NCBI GenBank assembly: GCA_019245255.1
Contig: JAFARV010000888.1
Span: forward strand, 1 to 7,161
Reading direction: 5' to 3'
Origin: Acidobacteriaceae bacterium
GTDB lineage: Bacteria > Acidobacteriota > Terriglobia > Bryobacterales > Bryobacteraceae
DNA length: 7,161 nucleotides
Shown: positions 1-6,439 of the stretch, piece by piece
How the letters are laid out: each line of letters starts with the position of its first letter
Position numbering within the stretch: position 1 is the stretch's first letter
Translations under genes and position numbers: made by a program
The notes under the pieces: model-generated
The model's database searches: none
Told to the model about the DNA's origin: nothing
The model's input: only the letters and a program-made list of their open reading frames with translations

Positions 1-547
1 GCACCGTACGGCCGAGGACGTGCGGATCGGCGTTAAAGCGTTTCCGGTAGAGTTCATTTCCGAGAATCGCGACCTGATCTTTGCCGGGAACCATGTCTGC
101 AGGTGTGAAGCCGCGGCCCAGGACCGGCCGGATACCGAGAAGTGAGAAGAATGCCGGAGTAGTGCGGCCACCGGGCACCTGTTCCGGCTTCAAGCGGCCG
201 CTGGAATCAGGGTCCGACAGCGTGAACCCGGCTTCCTGCCAGGTGCCTAGCTGCTCAAATGAGTGCGCCTGTTCCTTCCAGACTTTATAGGTTGCCGGAC
301 GCGGCGGCATCCGGTTCGCAAAGAAGAGTTGCAGCAACGGATTGCGTTCGTACAGCACGGCAAGACGATCGGGATGCTGCGCATGACTAAAAGCGAGCGG
401 GTTCAGCAACACGGCGTTCAGGACGCTGAATACGACTGTGTTTGCGCCGATCGCGATCGCCAGCGCAATCACCGCGGCGATGGCAAAACCCGAATTGTTT
501 TTAATGCTGCGTAGCGAGTACTTGAGGTCCTGAAACAGGGTTTCCAT
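1..547 (-). CDS. MacB/FtsX-like ABC permease, ADOP type (N-terminal part)
   Basis: My reverse-strand translation gives 182 residues starting METLFQDLKYSLRSIKNNSG; the gene continues past the left edge. Residues about 1-15 are the amphipathic 'DLKYSLRSIK' lead-in. Residues about 20-50 form the first membrane segment, with the family signature 'GANTVVFSVLNAVLLNPL'. The rest starts the extracytoplasmic MacB-type core domain, including 'RTTPAFFSLLGIRPVLGRGF' and, near the edge, 'DPHVLGRTV'. Family knowledge: acidobacterial duplicated orphan permeases are about 800 residues long and usually lack an adjacent ATPase; no ATPase is visible here. The role is inferred to be mechanotransmission or efflux in the cytoplasmic membrane; the substrate is unknown. 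The ATG lies 2 nt after the stop of the upstream membrane protein, with a weak purine-rich AGAGAAG inside that gene's end, which suggests translational coupling. The family is confident; the missing C-terminal FtsX domains cannot be checked. Confidence 0.9.
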   Translation of the reverse strand, partial: METLFQDLKYSLRSIKNNSGFAIAAVIALAIAIGANTVVFSVLNAVLLNPLAFSHAQHPDRLAVLYERNPLLQLFFANRMPPRPATYKVWKEQAHSFEQLGTWQEAGFTLSDPDSSGRLKPEQVPGGRTTPAFFSLLGIRPVLGRGFTPADMVPGKDQVAILGNELYRKRFNADPHVLGRTV

Positions 548-549
548 GT

Positions 550-1179
550 TTACTTCTCTTTGAGTACCTCGTCGTAAGCCTGTTTCAATCCATTTCCAAG
601 CTGCTGCTCTGCAATTCCGGCGGCAATCGCGGCTTCCACTCTGCCTTTCGCAGTTTGCAATTCGTTGGCTGGCATTGTTGACGGATCCTTGCTGGTACCG
701 ATGCTGCCGATAGATTCGACGGTCCTTTGGACGGCTTCGTTTTGCAGCCGGACAAAGTCGGACTGCAGATCGTATACTTCTGCGTATTTCTTTACTTCCG
801 CATAAGGCATGAAGCTGAGCGCTCCGAGGGCTTGGGCGGTTGTCCAGCTCGAATTCAGGATCGACAGTAAATGCCAGCCTATTTCAAGTTTGCCGCTGAG
901 TTTGCGATGCGCGAGAGCGTCATTGATGTAGCGGAGAGCCGCGTATTGGTTCTTCTGATTCTCCAGGATGCCGCGCAGACCAGAGACGAGCTCTTCGCGA
1001 TTGTCGCGAATCTCATTGCGGATGTTTTCCCTAGCTTCTCGCGCCAGCGCCTGGTGATGCTGCCATTCAAGAAGCCCTTCGAGCCCGAGCGCAATCAGGA
1101 TTCCGATGGTGACGATACCCAGGTGCAGCAGAATGTCCGTCCAGCTGCGCAAAGGATGTTCCGGCGCGTGAATTTCCAT
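550..1179 (-). CDS. Single-pass membrane protein with long helical domain, unknown function
   Basis: The protein has 209 residues and no domain I can name. A short N-terminus (MEIHAPEHPLRSW) is followed by one hydrophobic segment at about residues 15-34 (ILLHLGIVTIGILIALGLEG). A charged, probably helical or coiled-coil stretch follows at about 35-80 (EWQHHQALAREARENIRNEI and onward). The remainder is soluble and ends LKEK. The early TM followed by 'LIALGLEGLLEWQHH' and an acidic/basic helix matches, from memory, a recurrent family of hypothetical proteins in Acidobacteria. The single TM with a large soluble domain suggests a membrane-anchored accessory factor, but orientation is not determined. 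It sits between the sigma-54 regulator (35 nt upstream) and the permease (2 nt downstream), so it is probably co-transcribed and may act with the permease. There is no clear Shine-Dalgarno before its ATG. Confidence 0.8.
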   Translation of the reverse strand: MEIHAPEHPLRSWTDILLHLGIVTIGILIALGLEGLLEWQHHQALAREARENIRNEIRDNREELVSGLRGILENQKNQYAALRYINDALAHRKLSGKLEIGWHLLSILNSSWTTAQALGALSFMPYAEVKKYAEVYDLQSDFVRLQNEAVQRTVESIGSIGTSKDPSTMPANELQTAKGRVEAAIAAGIAEQQLGNGLKQAYDEVLKEK

Positions 1180-1214
1180 CCGTTTCTACTTCGGACAGTG
1201 TACCCGCCGACGCT

Positions 1215-2582
1215 TCACGGAATGGGGAAGTTCAAATTCTTCAGCAAACGATACAGGTAATTTGGATGCACTCCGAGGAGACGCGCGGCTTCGATGTGAT
1301 CCTGACCGGCAAGATCGAAGGCGCGCTTCACTGCGGCACGCTTGGCGGTATTCACTGCCTGCTGCAACATCCCCGTTTCGGCAGGATTGATTCCCGCCCA
1401 GCGCTCCAGCAGCGATTCCGGCAGATCCTCGGGGAGGATGGTGTCCGCGGACCCGAGGACGACGGCATGCTCGATGGCATTTTCCAACTCGCGCACATTG
1501 CCGGGCCAGTCATAGCTTTGCAAAACGTTGCACGCATTCGGGGAGATGCCCTTCAGCCGTCTGGCGCATTTGGATGCGAATCGATTTAGGAAGTGATGCG
1601 CCAGCGGAAGTATGTCTTCGGGGCGCTCCCGGAGGGGAGGGGTGCGCAAGGTAACTACGTTCAGGCGATGGAAGAGGTCCTCGCGGAAGCAACCCCTGCG
1701 TACCGCCGCTTCGAGGTCGCGGTTTGTCGCTGCGACCACGCGCACATCGACCTTAATGGTTTGTGTCCCGCCGACACGCTGAAACTCACGGAGCTGGAGC
1801 AATCGCAAGAGCTTTGCCTGGAGTGCTTTTGGCATTTCGCCGACTTCATCCAGAAAGACAGTTCCGCCGTTGGCAGCTTCAATCAGGCCGTGCTTCAATG
1901 CCGATGCGCCGGTGAAGGCACCCTTCTCGTGCCCAAATAACTCGCTTTCGAGCAGAGACTCTGTTAGCGCGGCACAGTTAATGGCGATGAAGGGCTCTGC
2001 TGCCCGGGGGCTGCGGAGGTGAATGGAACGGGCGACCAGTTCCTTGCCGGTTCCACTCTCACCAAGGATCAGAACGGTAGTGTTGTGCGCCGCAACGCGA
2101 TGTACTTTCTGGCGCAACGCATTCAAGGCGCCGCTATTGCCGGCCATCTCGTCATCGGAACGCACGGCCCGCCTCTGTCTCTCCACTTCTTCCTGGAGAG
2201 TTTCGACGTGGATGGCGTTCTCGAGCGCGACGGAGGCCAAACGCCCAACTGCGGACAGCACGAGTTTTTCCGAGTTCCGGAAAGGCGGCTGGCGCCGCAC
2301 AAGACAGAGCTGACCGGTCGGCTCGCCCTTAACAAGCAAAGGCACGCTGATTTTTTCAGAGGAGGATTTTCGCTCGAGCTCGAGCGTTCGAGATGTACGG
2401 TCAATCGCGATAAATCCCTCGTCGGACGGGACTAGCTCGCGTATAAGGGTGAAGATATGCTCCTCCAGCATGCTTCGCACCGCCGTGAGACTGCGTGTCT
2501 CATGCAACGCGCGCACGGAATCGAGCAGAGCGGACACGCGTAGAACGGAAATCGAGCCGCCGTCAAGACCTGACTCGCTCAT
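1215..2582 (-). CDS. Sigma-54-dependent transcriptional activator (GAF-AAA+-Fis)
   Basis: The protein has 455 residues and a complete enhancer-binding-protein architecture. Residues about 15-125 form a GAF-like sensory domain, followed by a coiled linker at about 125-145. The AAA+ core covers about 147-370, with Walker A GESGTGKE at 174-181, the sigma-54-contacting GAFTGA loop at 221-226, Walker B TVFLDE at 241-246, sensor I around N287, arginine-finger region FREDLFHR at 299-306, and sensor II region WPGNVRELEN at 359-368. A Fis-type helix-turn-helix lies at about 429-449 (IEAARLLGVHPNYLYRLLKN). It should hydrolyse ATP to remodel sigma-54 RNA polymerase at -24/-12 promoters. No receiver domain is present, so control by ligand or partner binding at the GAF domain is likely (inference); the ligand is unknown. 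It is the first gene of a leftward set with a membrane protein and a permease. The ATG at 2582 has only a distant AAGGTGA upstream, so the exact start is less certain than the identity. Confidence 0.95.
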   Translation of the reverse strand: MSESGLDGGSISVLRVSALLDSVRALHETRSLTAVRSMLEEHIFTLIRELVPSDEGFIAIDRTSRTLELERKSSSEKISVPLLVKGEPTGQLCLVRRQPPFRNSEKLVLSAVGRLASVALENAIHVETLQEEVERQRRAVRSDDEMAGNSGALNALRQKVHRVAAHNTTVLILGESGTGKELVARSIHLRSPRAAEPFIAINCAALTESLLESELFGHEKGAFTGASALKHGLIEAANGGTVFLDEVGEMPKALQAKLLRLLQLREFQRVGGTQTIKVDVRVVAATNRDLEAAVRRGCFREDLFHRLNVVTLRTPPLRERPEDILPLAHHFLNRFASKCARRLKGISPNACNVLQSYDWPGNVRELENAIEHAVVLGSADTILPEDLPESLLERWAGINPAETGMLQQAVNTAKRAAVKRAFDLAGQDHIEAARLLGVHPNYLYRLLKNLNFPIP

Positions 2583-2779
2583 ATCACCGCGATTGTTTCA
2601 CCTTTTGATTACGGATTTCCGCCAAGAGTTGAACAGGAGGTCGAAGAAAATCAATTTGCATTTGTAAGTCGCTGAAACTACGTGCAACGAAGCAGAGTTA
2701 GTGCGCAGAGCGGCCGGGCAAAGGCGTGCATAAGTTAGCGCGTCCGGCAGCAAACCGGGAATTCAAGGAGGGAAACCAA
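2583..2779. promoter_or_regulatory. Divergent intergenic region between regulator and secreted-protein gene
   Basis: These 197 nt separate two divergently oriented genes, so promoters for both the leftward regulator operon and the rightward exported-protein gene should lie here (inference from orientation). I see no convincing -35/-10 pair on either strand and no TGGCAC-N5-TTGC sigma-54 site. Two loosely similar segments, beginning GTTAG and ending GCAAA, occur around 2698-2722 and 2734-2755, but they are imperfect. The only clear element is the ribosome binding site at the right end. Confidence 0.45.
2765..2771 (+). promoter_or_regulatory. Shine-Dalgarno site fixing the start at 2780
   Basis: AAGGAGG lies 8 nt before the ATG at 2780. 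It decides against the longer frame beginning at the GTG at 2726, which has no such site and would put hydrophilic residues in front of an otherwise clean signal peptide. Confidence 0.85.
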
Positions 2780-3199
2780 ATGAAACGCACGTTAATGGCA
2801 TTCGCAGCCGCAGTAACTACAATGCTTGTCCCGGTGGCAACCGTCCAAGCGCAATCCACAGTGGCTGTATACCAGATTCCGTTCAACTTTACAGCCGAGG
2901 GCGTGACACTTGCTTCGGGTAAATACACTATGCAGCATGATGTGGCCAAGCAGTTTCAGAATCTTCGCAGCGCCCGGGGATCCGGGATCTTTCTCCCGGC
3001 CGGCCCACAGCTAAGCGGAACGACTGGCGCCAAGCTGGTATTCCACAAGTATGGTGAGAGGTACTTCCTGGCCCAGGTTTGGGATACGAATGGCACGGGC
3101 CGCAATATGCCGGTCAGCAAGGAAGAGCGGGAGTTGACACGAAATCCCTCGATGGCGAAGGCCAGCTTTGAGCAGATCACGCTGCTCGCTCAACGCTGA
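2780..3199 (+). CDS. Small exported protein of an acidobacterial family, unknown function
   Basis: The protein has 139 residues. It starts with a classical Sec signal peptide, MKRTLMAFAAAVTTMLVPVA, with a plausible cleavage after V-Q-A (residue 24). The mature part begins QSTVAVYQIPFNFTAEG and keeps the pattern 'PFNF...G..L.SGKYT', then an 'LRSARGSGIFL' strand, 'KLVFHKYGERYFLAQVW', a glycine/asparagine turn, and 'MPVSKEERELTRN' near the C-terminus. I recognise this as a small exported family very common in Acidobacteria, probably a compact beta-sandwich; its function is not known to me. The start is set by the AAGGAGG at 2765-2771. The gene is followed by a perfect 12-bp hairpin, so it is probably monocistronic. 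It lies divergent to the sigma-54 regulator; control by that regulator is possible but no site is seen. Confidence 0.88.
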   Translation: MKRTLMAFAAAVTTMLVPVATVQAQSTVAVYQIPFNFTAEGVTLASGKYTMQHDVAKQFQNLRSARGSGIFLPAGPQLSGTTGAKLVFHKYGERYFLAQVWDTNGTGRNMPVSKEERELTRNPSMAKASFEQITLLAQR

Positions 3200-3213
3200 C
3201 TGCGCACCGCCAA

Positions 3214-3243
3214 CCCGGTGAACCGCAACCACGGTTCACCGGG
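3214..3243 (+). terminator. Perfect 12-bp hairpin after the exported-protein gene
   Basis: CCCGGTGAACCG (3214-3225), loop CAACCA (3226-3231) and CGGTTCACCGGG (3232-3243) form an uninterrupted 12-bp stem 15 nt after the stop codon at 3199. Position and strength suggest a transcript end or an RNA-stabilising 3' hairpin. No T-run follows on the + strand, so it is not a canonical intrinsic terminator. Confidence 0.6.
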
Positions 3244-3265
3244 CCGCTATTGCTGAAGGTATCAA

Positions 3266-3311
3266 GCGCGCCCTAAGCGCAGCGGGTTTGTTCCGCTCGC
3301 TCGGGGCGCGC
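3266..3311 (+). promoter_or_regulatory. Long interrupted hairpin in the leader of the lectin-protease gene
   Basis: The outer stem GCGCGCCC (3266-3273) pairs with GGGCGCGC (3304-3311). A 2x2 internal loop (TA/CG) follows, then AGC/GCT (3276-3278 with 3299-3301), a GC/C mismatch, AGCGG/CCGCT (3281-3285 with 3293-3297), and loop GTTTGTT. A TTTTT run starts 8 nt after the stem at 3319. It could be a second terminator of the preceding gene or a leader/attenuator structure. It ends 39 nt before the ATG at 3351. Confidence 0.5.
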
Positions 3312-3331
3312 ATCCGCGTTTTTGCGCTCGT

Positions 3332-3345
3332 AAGGAGGAGAGGAG
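3332..3345 (+). promoter_or_regulatory. Ribosome binding site fixing the start at 3351
   Basis: An AAGGAGGAGAGGAG tract ends 5 nt before the ATG at 3351. It argues against the upstream TTG at 3288, which sits inside the loop region of the 3266-3311 hairpin and has no such site. Confidence 0.85.
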
Positions 3346-3350
3346 TTCCT

Positions 3351-5159
3351 ATGTTCATGCGGTTCGTGTTTGATGGAGGGCAAGGTGTCATTTACGCGAT
3401 TACGGATAGCGGAGCCATTCTCTTTTATCGTGATCAATCCCGTAATGGCAACGGCGACTGGGCTTTTGGAGGGATCGGCAAACAGATCGGTCAAGGCTGG
3501 ACCGGTATGAAGCATGTCACCTCGAACGGAGATGGAATCATTTACGCGGTTGATTCCCAGGGCCGGATGCTTTTCTACCGCGACCTGGCCCGAGACGGTA
3601 ACGGCGTCTGGGCGTTTGGCGGAACAGGGAAACAAATTGGGCAAGGCTGGCTGAATATGCAGCATGTCTTTTGCGGTGGTGACGGAATCATATACGCGAT
3701 CGATACAGAAGGGCGTATCTTCTTTTACCAAGATCAAGCCCGGAACGGTACCGGCGTCTGGGCGTTTGGGGGAATTGGTAAGCAGATCGGAGAGGGTTGG
3801 ACCAACTTCAGGCATGTGTTTTCGGGTGGGGATGGAATCATCTACGCCATCGATCGCGGCGGCAATCTGATTTTCTACCGTGATGAAGCGCGGAACGGAA
3901 ACGGTGCGTGGGCGTTTGGCGGTCAGCCACGCACCATCGGGGGCGGGTGGACCGATGTGAGGCAAGTCTTCTCAGGCGGCGACGGCATCATTTACGCGAT
4001 TAACTCCCAGGGCGAGCTCTTGTTTTACCGCGACGAGGCTCGCGATGGAAGTTCCAAATGGTCTTTCGGAGGCGTGGGTAAACAAATCGGCCAGGGATGG
4101 ATTGTTGCGCAGGCGGATTTCCAGCTCACCACGCGCTGGGGAGTTTGTATCTGCACTTTCACAGGCGCGCCGCGGCAAGGGAAGATTACGGCCGATTGGG
4201 TGACTGAGGCGTTCGGAGAACCGAATGGGATAGACACCTACTTCGGGCGGATGAGCGGGGGCCGGCAGAGCATGCAATTCCAGGCATTCGGGCCGGTGGA
4301 ACTGATGACCATTGAGGCTAAAAAGGCGGCGGATAACGCCGGTTCAACTATTTCCGCTTTCCGCACGGCGGCCCAGCAGCTCGGGATTCCAGTGTCGAGT
4401 TTCGATCACTTCATGTGGATTATCGACGATGGGGTCTCGACAGGAGGAACCACGTCAGGCGACAGCCTGGTGGGAGCGCTGGATTTCACGCCACAGAACG
4501 GAATGCACGAGATGACTCACACGAATAACGTGTGCGCGCATGCAGACAAGTTCACCCTTGATGATTATGGAGATGTGTTCTGCATCATGGGGGCCTCGCA
4601 CGCCGCACGCGGGTTTATCGACCCCGATTTGACATTCCAGACCCCAAGTGGGTCCGATGACTCGCACGCGCTGTCGGGACCGGGTATTTGCACGCCCTAT
4701 TTATTGGCCGCGGGATGGCTGGACGAGGTCGCTAATACCACGGCTTTGCCATTGACTCCTGTGCCTGCGAAGACGTTTGTGCTTGATGCGAATCACGGTG
4801 CGCCGGAGTTCGGCTCAACGAACAACGTGGCTCTCACTTTGGGCAGTACTCCGAGAACGCCGGGCGACGCGGCGCAGTTCTGGGTGGAGTATCGTCAGCC
4901 GAGTGGAAGCGACATCGCGATTAATCGTCCCAACCCCCATGCAAATCCCGACCTTCCTGATGGCGGAGTACTGATTGTTCGAAAGGTTCAGATTTTCAAC
5001 CAGACGGTCTTTCCGCGTTGTGGGGGCGCGTTGCACTCCTTCCTGCAGGCGTACGTGGGAGCCGCGCCGGGCAACGTTCTATCAGTTACGGACGGCTACT
5101 CGCTCCGGGTGGTAACCGTGGACCTGGCGAGTTCGCGCATTGAGGTTGCCATCGTTTGA
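3351..5159 (+). CDS. Tachylectin-type propeller fused to a metzincin-like zinc protease
   Basis: The protein has 602 residues. Residues 4-253 are five consecutive 50-residue repeats with the core 'GGDGIIYAI..G.LLFYRDEAR' and 'WAFGG.GKQIG.GW', matching tachylectin-2 blades; horseshoe-crab tachylectin-2 is a five-bladed propeller binding GlcNAc/GalNAc. After a connecting region (about 254-370) comes HEMTH at 386-390 with a third histidine at 397, then 'DDYGDVFCIMG' at 404-414, which fits a metzincin Met-turn (M413). The C-terminal part ('YLLAAGWLDEV', 'AQFWVEYRQPSGSD', 'DGGVLIVRKV') resembles the accessory beta region of gametolysin/M6-like proteases. Inferred role: a protease directed to glycans by its own lectin. 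Oddities: the zinc motif is HExxH-x6-H, one residue longer than the usual x5, the usual glycine is N393, and no signal peptide is visible although the domains are of extracellular type. Repeats are confident; the protease assignment is good but not proven. Confidence 0.88.
   Translation: MFMRFVFDGGQGVIYAITDSGAILFYRDQSRNGNGDWAFGGIGKQIGQGWTGMKHVTSNGDGIIYAVDSQGRMLFYRDLARDGNGVWAFGGTGKQIGQGWLNMQHVFCGGDGIIYAIDTEGRIFFYQDQARNGTGVWAFGGIGKQIGEGWTNFRHVFSGGDGIIYAIDRGGNLIFYRDEARNGNGAWAFGGQPRTIGGGWTDVRQVFSGGDGIIYAINSQGELLFYRDEARDGSSKWSFGGVGKQIGQGWIVAQADFQLTTRWGVCICTFTGAPRQGKITADWVTEAFGEPNGIDTYFGRMSGGRQSMQFQAFGPVELMTIEAKKAADNAGSTISAFRTAAQQLGIPVSSFDHFMWIIDDGVSTGGTTSGDSLVGALDFTPQNGMHEMTHTNNVCAHADKFTLDDYGDVFCIMGASHAARGFIDPDLTFQTPSGSDDSHALSGPGICTPYLLAAGWLDEVANTTALPLTPVPAKTFVLDANHGAPEFGSTNNVALTLGSTPRTPGDAAQFWVEYRQPSGSDIAINRPNPHANPDLPDGGVLIVRKVQIFNQTVFPRCGGALHSFLQAYVGAAPGNVLSVTDGYSLRVVTVDLASSRIEVAIV
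3360..4109 (+). repeat. Five tandem 150-nt (50-residue) tachylectin blade repeats
   Basis: The units are 3360-3509, 3510-3659, 3660-3809, 3810-3959 and 3960-4109, all exactly 150 nt with no indels. They encode blades starting RFVFDGG, KHVTSNG, QHVFCGG, RHVFSGG and RQVFSGG. The protein pattern is nearly constant, while third codon positions differ widely between units (for example GGCGGAACAGG against GGGGGAATTGG). Blade 4 departs most, with QPRTIGGGW in place of GKQIGQGW. The repeats are therefore held by selection on protein sequence and are not a fresh DNA expansion. Confidence 0.93.
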
Positions 5160-5293
5160 AGCCGAACCACGCGGCGGCGATTCAAGAGCGCGGGTGAACG
5201 GCATGCGTGACAGCATTTCCAGACCGGCGTCCGCCTTAACAGGGAAGTGACCAGGATGTGATACGTTGAACGCCAGCAATTCATTTTCTAAAT

Positions 5294-5298
5294 GGAGG
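5294..5298 (+). promoter_or_regulatory. Shine-Dalgarno site favouring a TTG start at 5304
   Basis: GGAGG lies 5 nt before a TTG at 5304. The upstream in-frame ATG at 5292 overlaps this site and has only an AT-rich stretch without a Shine-Dalgarno before it. TTG is therefore the more likely start; it removes four residues (MEAA) from the longer reading. Confidence 0.65.
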
Positions 5299-5303
5299 CG
5301 GCG

Positions 5304-6302
5304 TTGTCGCGTTGGCTTTTACTAAGTTGTTTATCAGCGATCTTAGGGATCGCGCCGATGTCTGAATCTGCGCCGACAGCGGGTGTTCTTTTGGTCGCCA
5401 ATAAGGGCGACCAGACGCTTGGGATCGTTAGTCCCACAGAAAATCGGCAGATCGCTGCAATTCCAGAGGGCGGCGTTACCGGTCACGAAGTCGTGGCTTC
5501 TCCGGACGGGCAGACGGCTTTTGTACCGATCTACGGCAATTCAGGAGTAGGCAAGCCGGGAACGGACGGCCAAAAGATCGCCGTTATCGACATCGGGTCA
5601 CGGAAGGTGACGGCGAATATTGATTTCGATCACGGCGTCCGGCCGCACTGTGCCGTTTTCGGGCCTAAAGATGGTTTGCTGTATGTCACGACTGAACTCG
5701 ACAAGACCATTACGATCATCGATCCGAAGACACTGAAAATCGTTGGCACGATTCCCACCGGCGAACCCGAATCGCATATGTTGGCGATCTCTCACGACGG
5801 CCGGCGGGGCTATACGGCGAACGTGGGTCCGGGAACGGTTTCCGTTCTCGACATGGAGGCTCGCAAAACGATCGCAGTTATACCGGTGTCGCGCACAACC
5901 CAGCGCATCTCGATCTCAGCCGACGACCGAATGGTGTTCACTGCAGATCAGACGCAGCCGCGGCTTGCGGTCATCGACACCCAGACGAATATGGTCACAA
6001 AGTGGATTCCGTTGCCGGGGCTCGGATACGGTACTGCAGCGACCGCCGATGGCAAATGGCTGGTCGTTGCCGTTCCGACGGTGAACAAAGTTTCGGTGAT
6101 CGATCTCCAAAATATGTCGGTGGCGCACAACATCGACGTACCTGCTGCGCCGCAGGAAGTTCTGATCCGGCCGGACGGGCAGATGGCTTACGTTTCGTGC
6201 GATAGCGACCACAAGATTGCAGCAATCAGCACTTCCGACTGGGCGGTAAAGCAGCTGATTGATGCGGGAAAGACGAGTGACGGCCTGGCCTGGGCACCCT
6301 GA
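5304..6302 (+). CDS. Exported seven-bladed YVTN-type beta-propeller protein
   Basis: The protein has 332 residues from TTG (336 from the ATG at 5292). The N-terminus MSRWLLLSCLSAILGIAP is a signal peptide; cleavage is ambiguous between about residues 17 and 26. The rest is seven repeats of the YVTN/YncE kind, each with a pattern like 'LLYVTT..DKTITIIDPKTLKIVGTIPTG' followed by 'P..hmlaIS.DGR'. Repeat starts can be followed at VLLVANKG, TAFVPIYG, LLYVTTEL, RGYTANVG, MVFTADQT, WLVVAVPT and MAYVSCDS, so a full propeller is present. The second blade carries a Gly-rich insertion (YGNSGVGKPGTDGQ). Such proteins act as periplasmic or secreted binding scaffolds; some are associated with redox or metal handling, but nothing here defines a ligand. 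The gene follows the lectin-protease by 144 nt, in the same direction, and its stop is 29 nt before a tRNA gene. Confidence 0.9.
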   Translation: MSRWLLLSCLSAILGIAPMSESAPTAGVLLVANKGDQTLGIVSPTENRQIAAIPEGGVTGHEVVASPDGQTAFVPIYGNSGVGKPGTDGQKIAVIDIGSRKVTANIDFDHGVRPHCAVFGPKDGLLYVTTELDKTITIIDPKTLKIVGTIPTGEPESHMLAISHDGRRGYTANVGPGTVSVLDMEARKTIAVIPVSRTTQRISISADDRMVFTADQTQPRLAVIDTQTNMVTKWIPLPGLGYGTAATADGKWLVVAVPTVNKVSVIDLQNMSVAHNIDVPAAPQEVLIRPDGQMAYVSCDSDHKIAAISTSDWAVKQLIDAGKTSDGLAWAP

Positions 6303-6331
6303 AGTCGGATGTTAAGCTGAGAGCGTCCACA

Positions 6332-6421
6332 GGAGAGATGGCCGAGTGGTTGAAGGCGCACGCTTGGAAAGCGTGTTTAGGGGAAACTCTAACGTGGGTT
6401 CGAATCCCACTCTCTCCGCCA
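6332..6421 (+). tRNA. tRNA-Ser (GGA anticodon)
   Basis: Acceptor stem GGAGAGA (6332-6338) pairs with TCTCTCC (6411-6417), followed by discriminator G and encoded CCA (6419-6421). The anticodon stem CACGC/GCGTG encloses loop TTGGAAA, with anticodon GGA at 6366-6368, reading UCC and UCU. The long variable arm TTAGGG-GAAA-CTCTAA is typical of a class II (serine) tRNA. The T arm is GTGGG-TTCGAAT-CCCAC (6394-6410). All arms are intact, so the gene should be functional. It lies 29 nt after the propeller gene. Confidence 0.97.
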
Positions 6422-6439
6422 GAGCCGACCTACGCAATG

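Noticed and set aside
871..1260. Plus-strand 129-codon frame opposite the membrane protein
   Set aside because: Antisense shadow of 550-1179 with no domain; the minus-strand frame fits the operon and has a TM segment.
2711..2726. Possible sigma-54 promoter with GG and GC spaced by 10 nt (CGGCCG...AGGCG)
   Set aside because: Only the GG/GC dinucleotides and one more base match TGGCAC-N5-TTGC; expected by chance in GC-rich sequence.
3273..3965. Long minus-strand frame of 230 codons opposite the lectin repeats
   Set aside because: It mirrors the repeated coding units of the + strand gene, has no recognisable domain and no ribosome site; the + strand frame carries clear family motifs.
3360..4109. 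The 150-nt tandem units as a CRISPR-like or satellite array
   Set aside because: Units are in-frame protein repeats with synonymous differences and no spacer structure.
5236..5265. Possible promoter TTAACA with an extended TGTGATACG before the propeller gene
   Set aside because: The -35 is good but the -10 matches poorly (three of six at best) and spacing is 18 nt; not strong enough to list.
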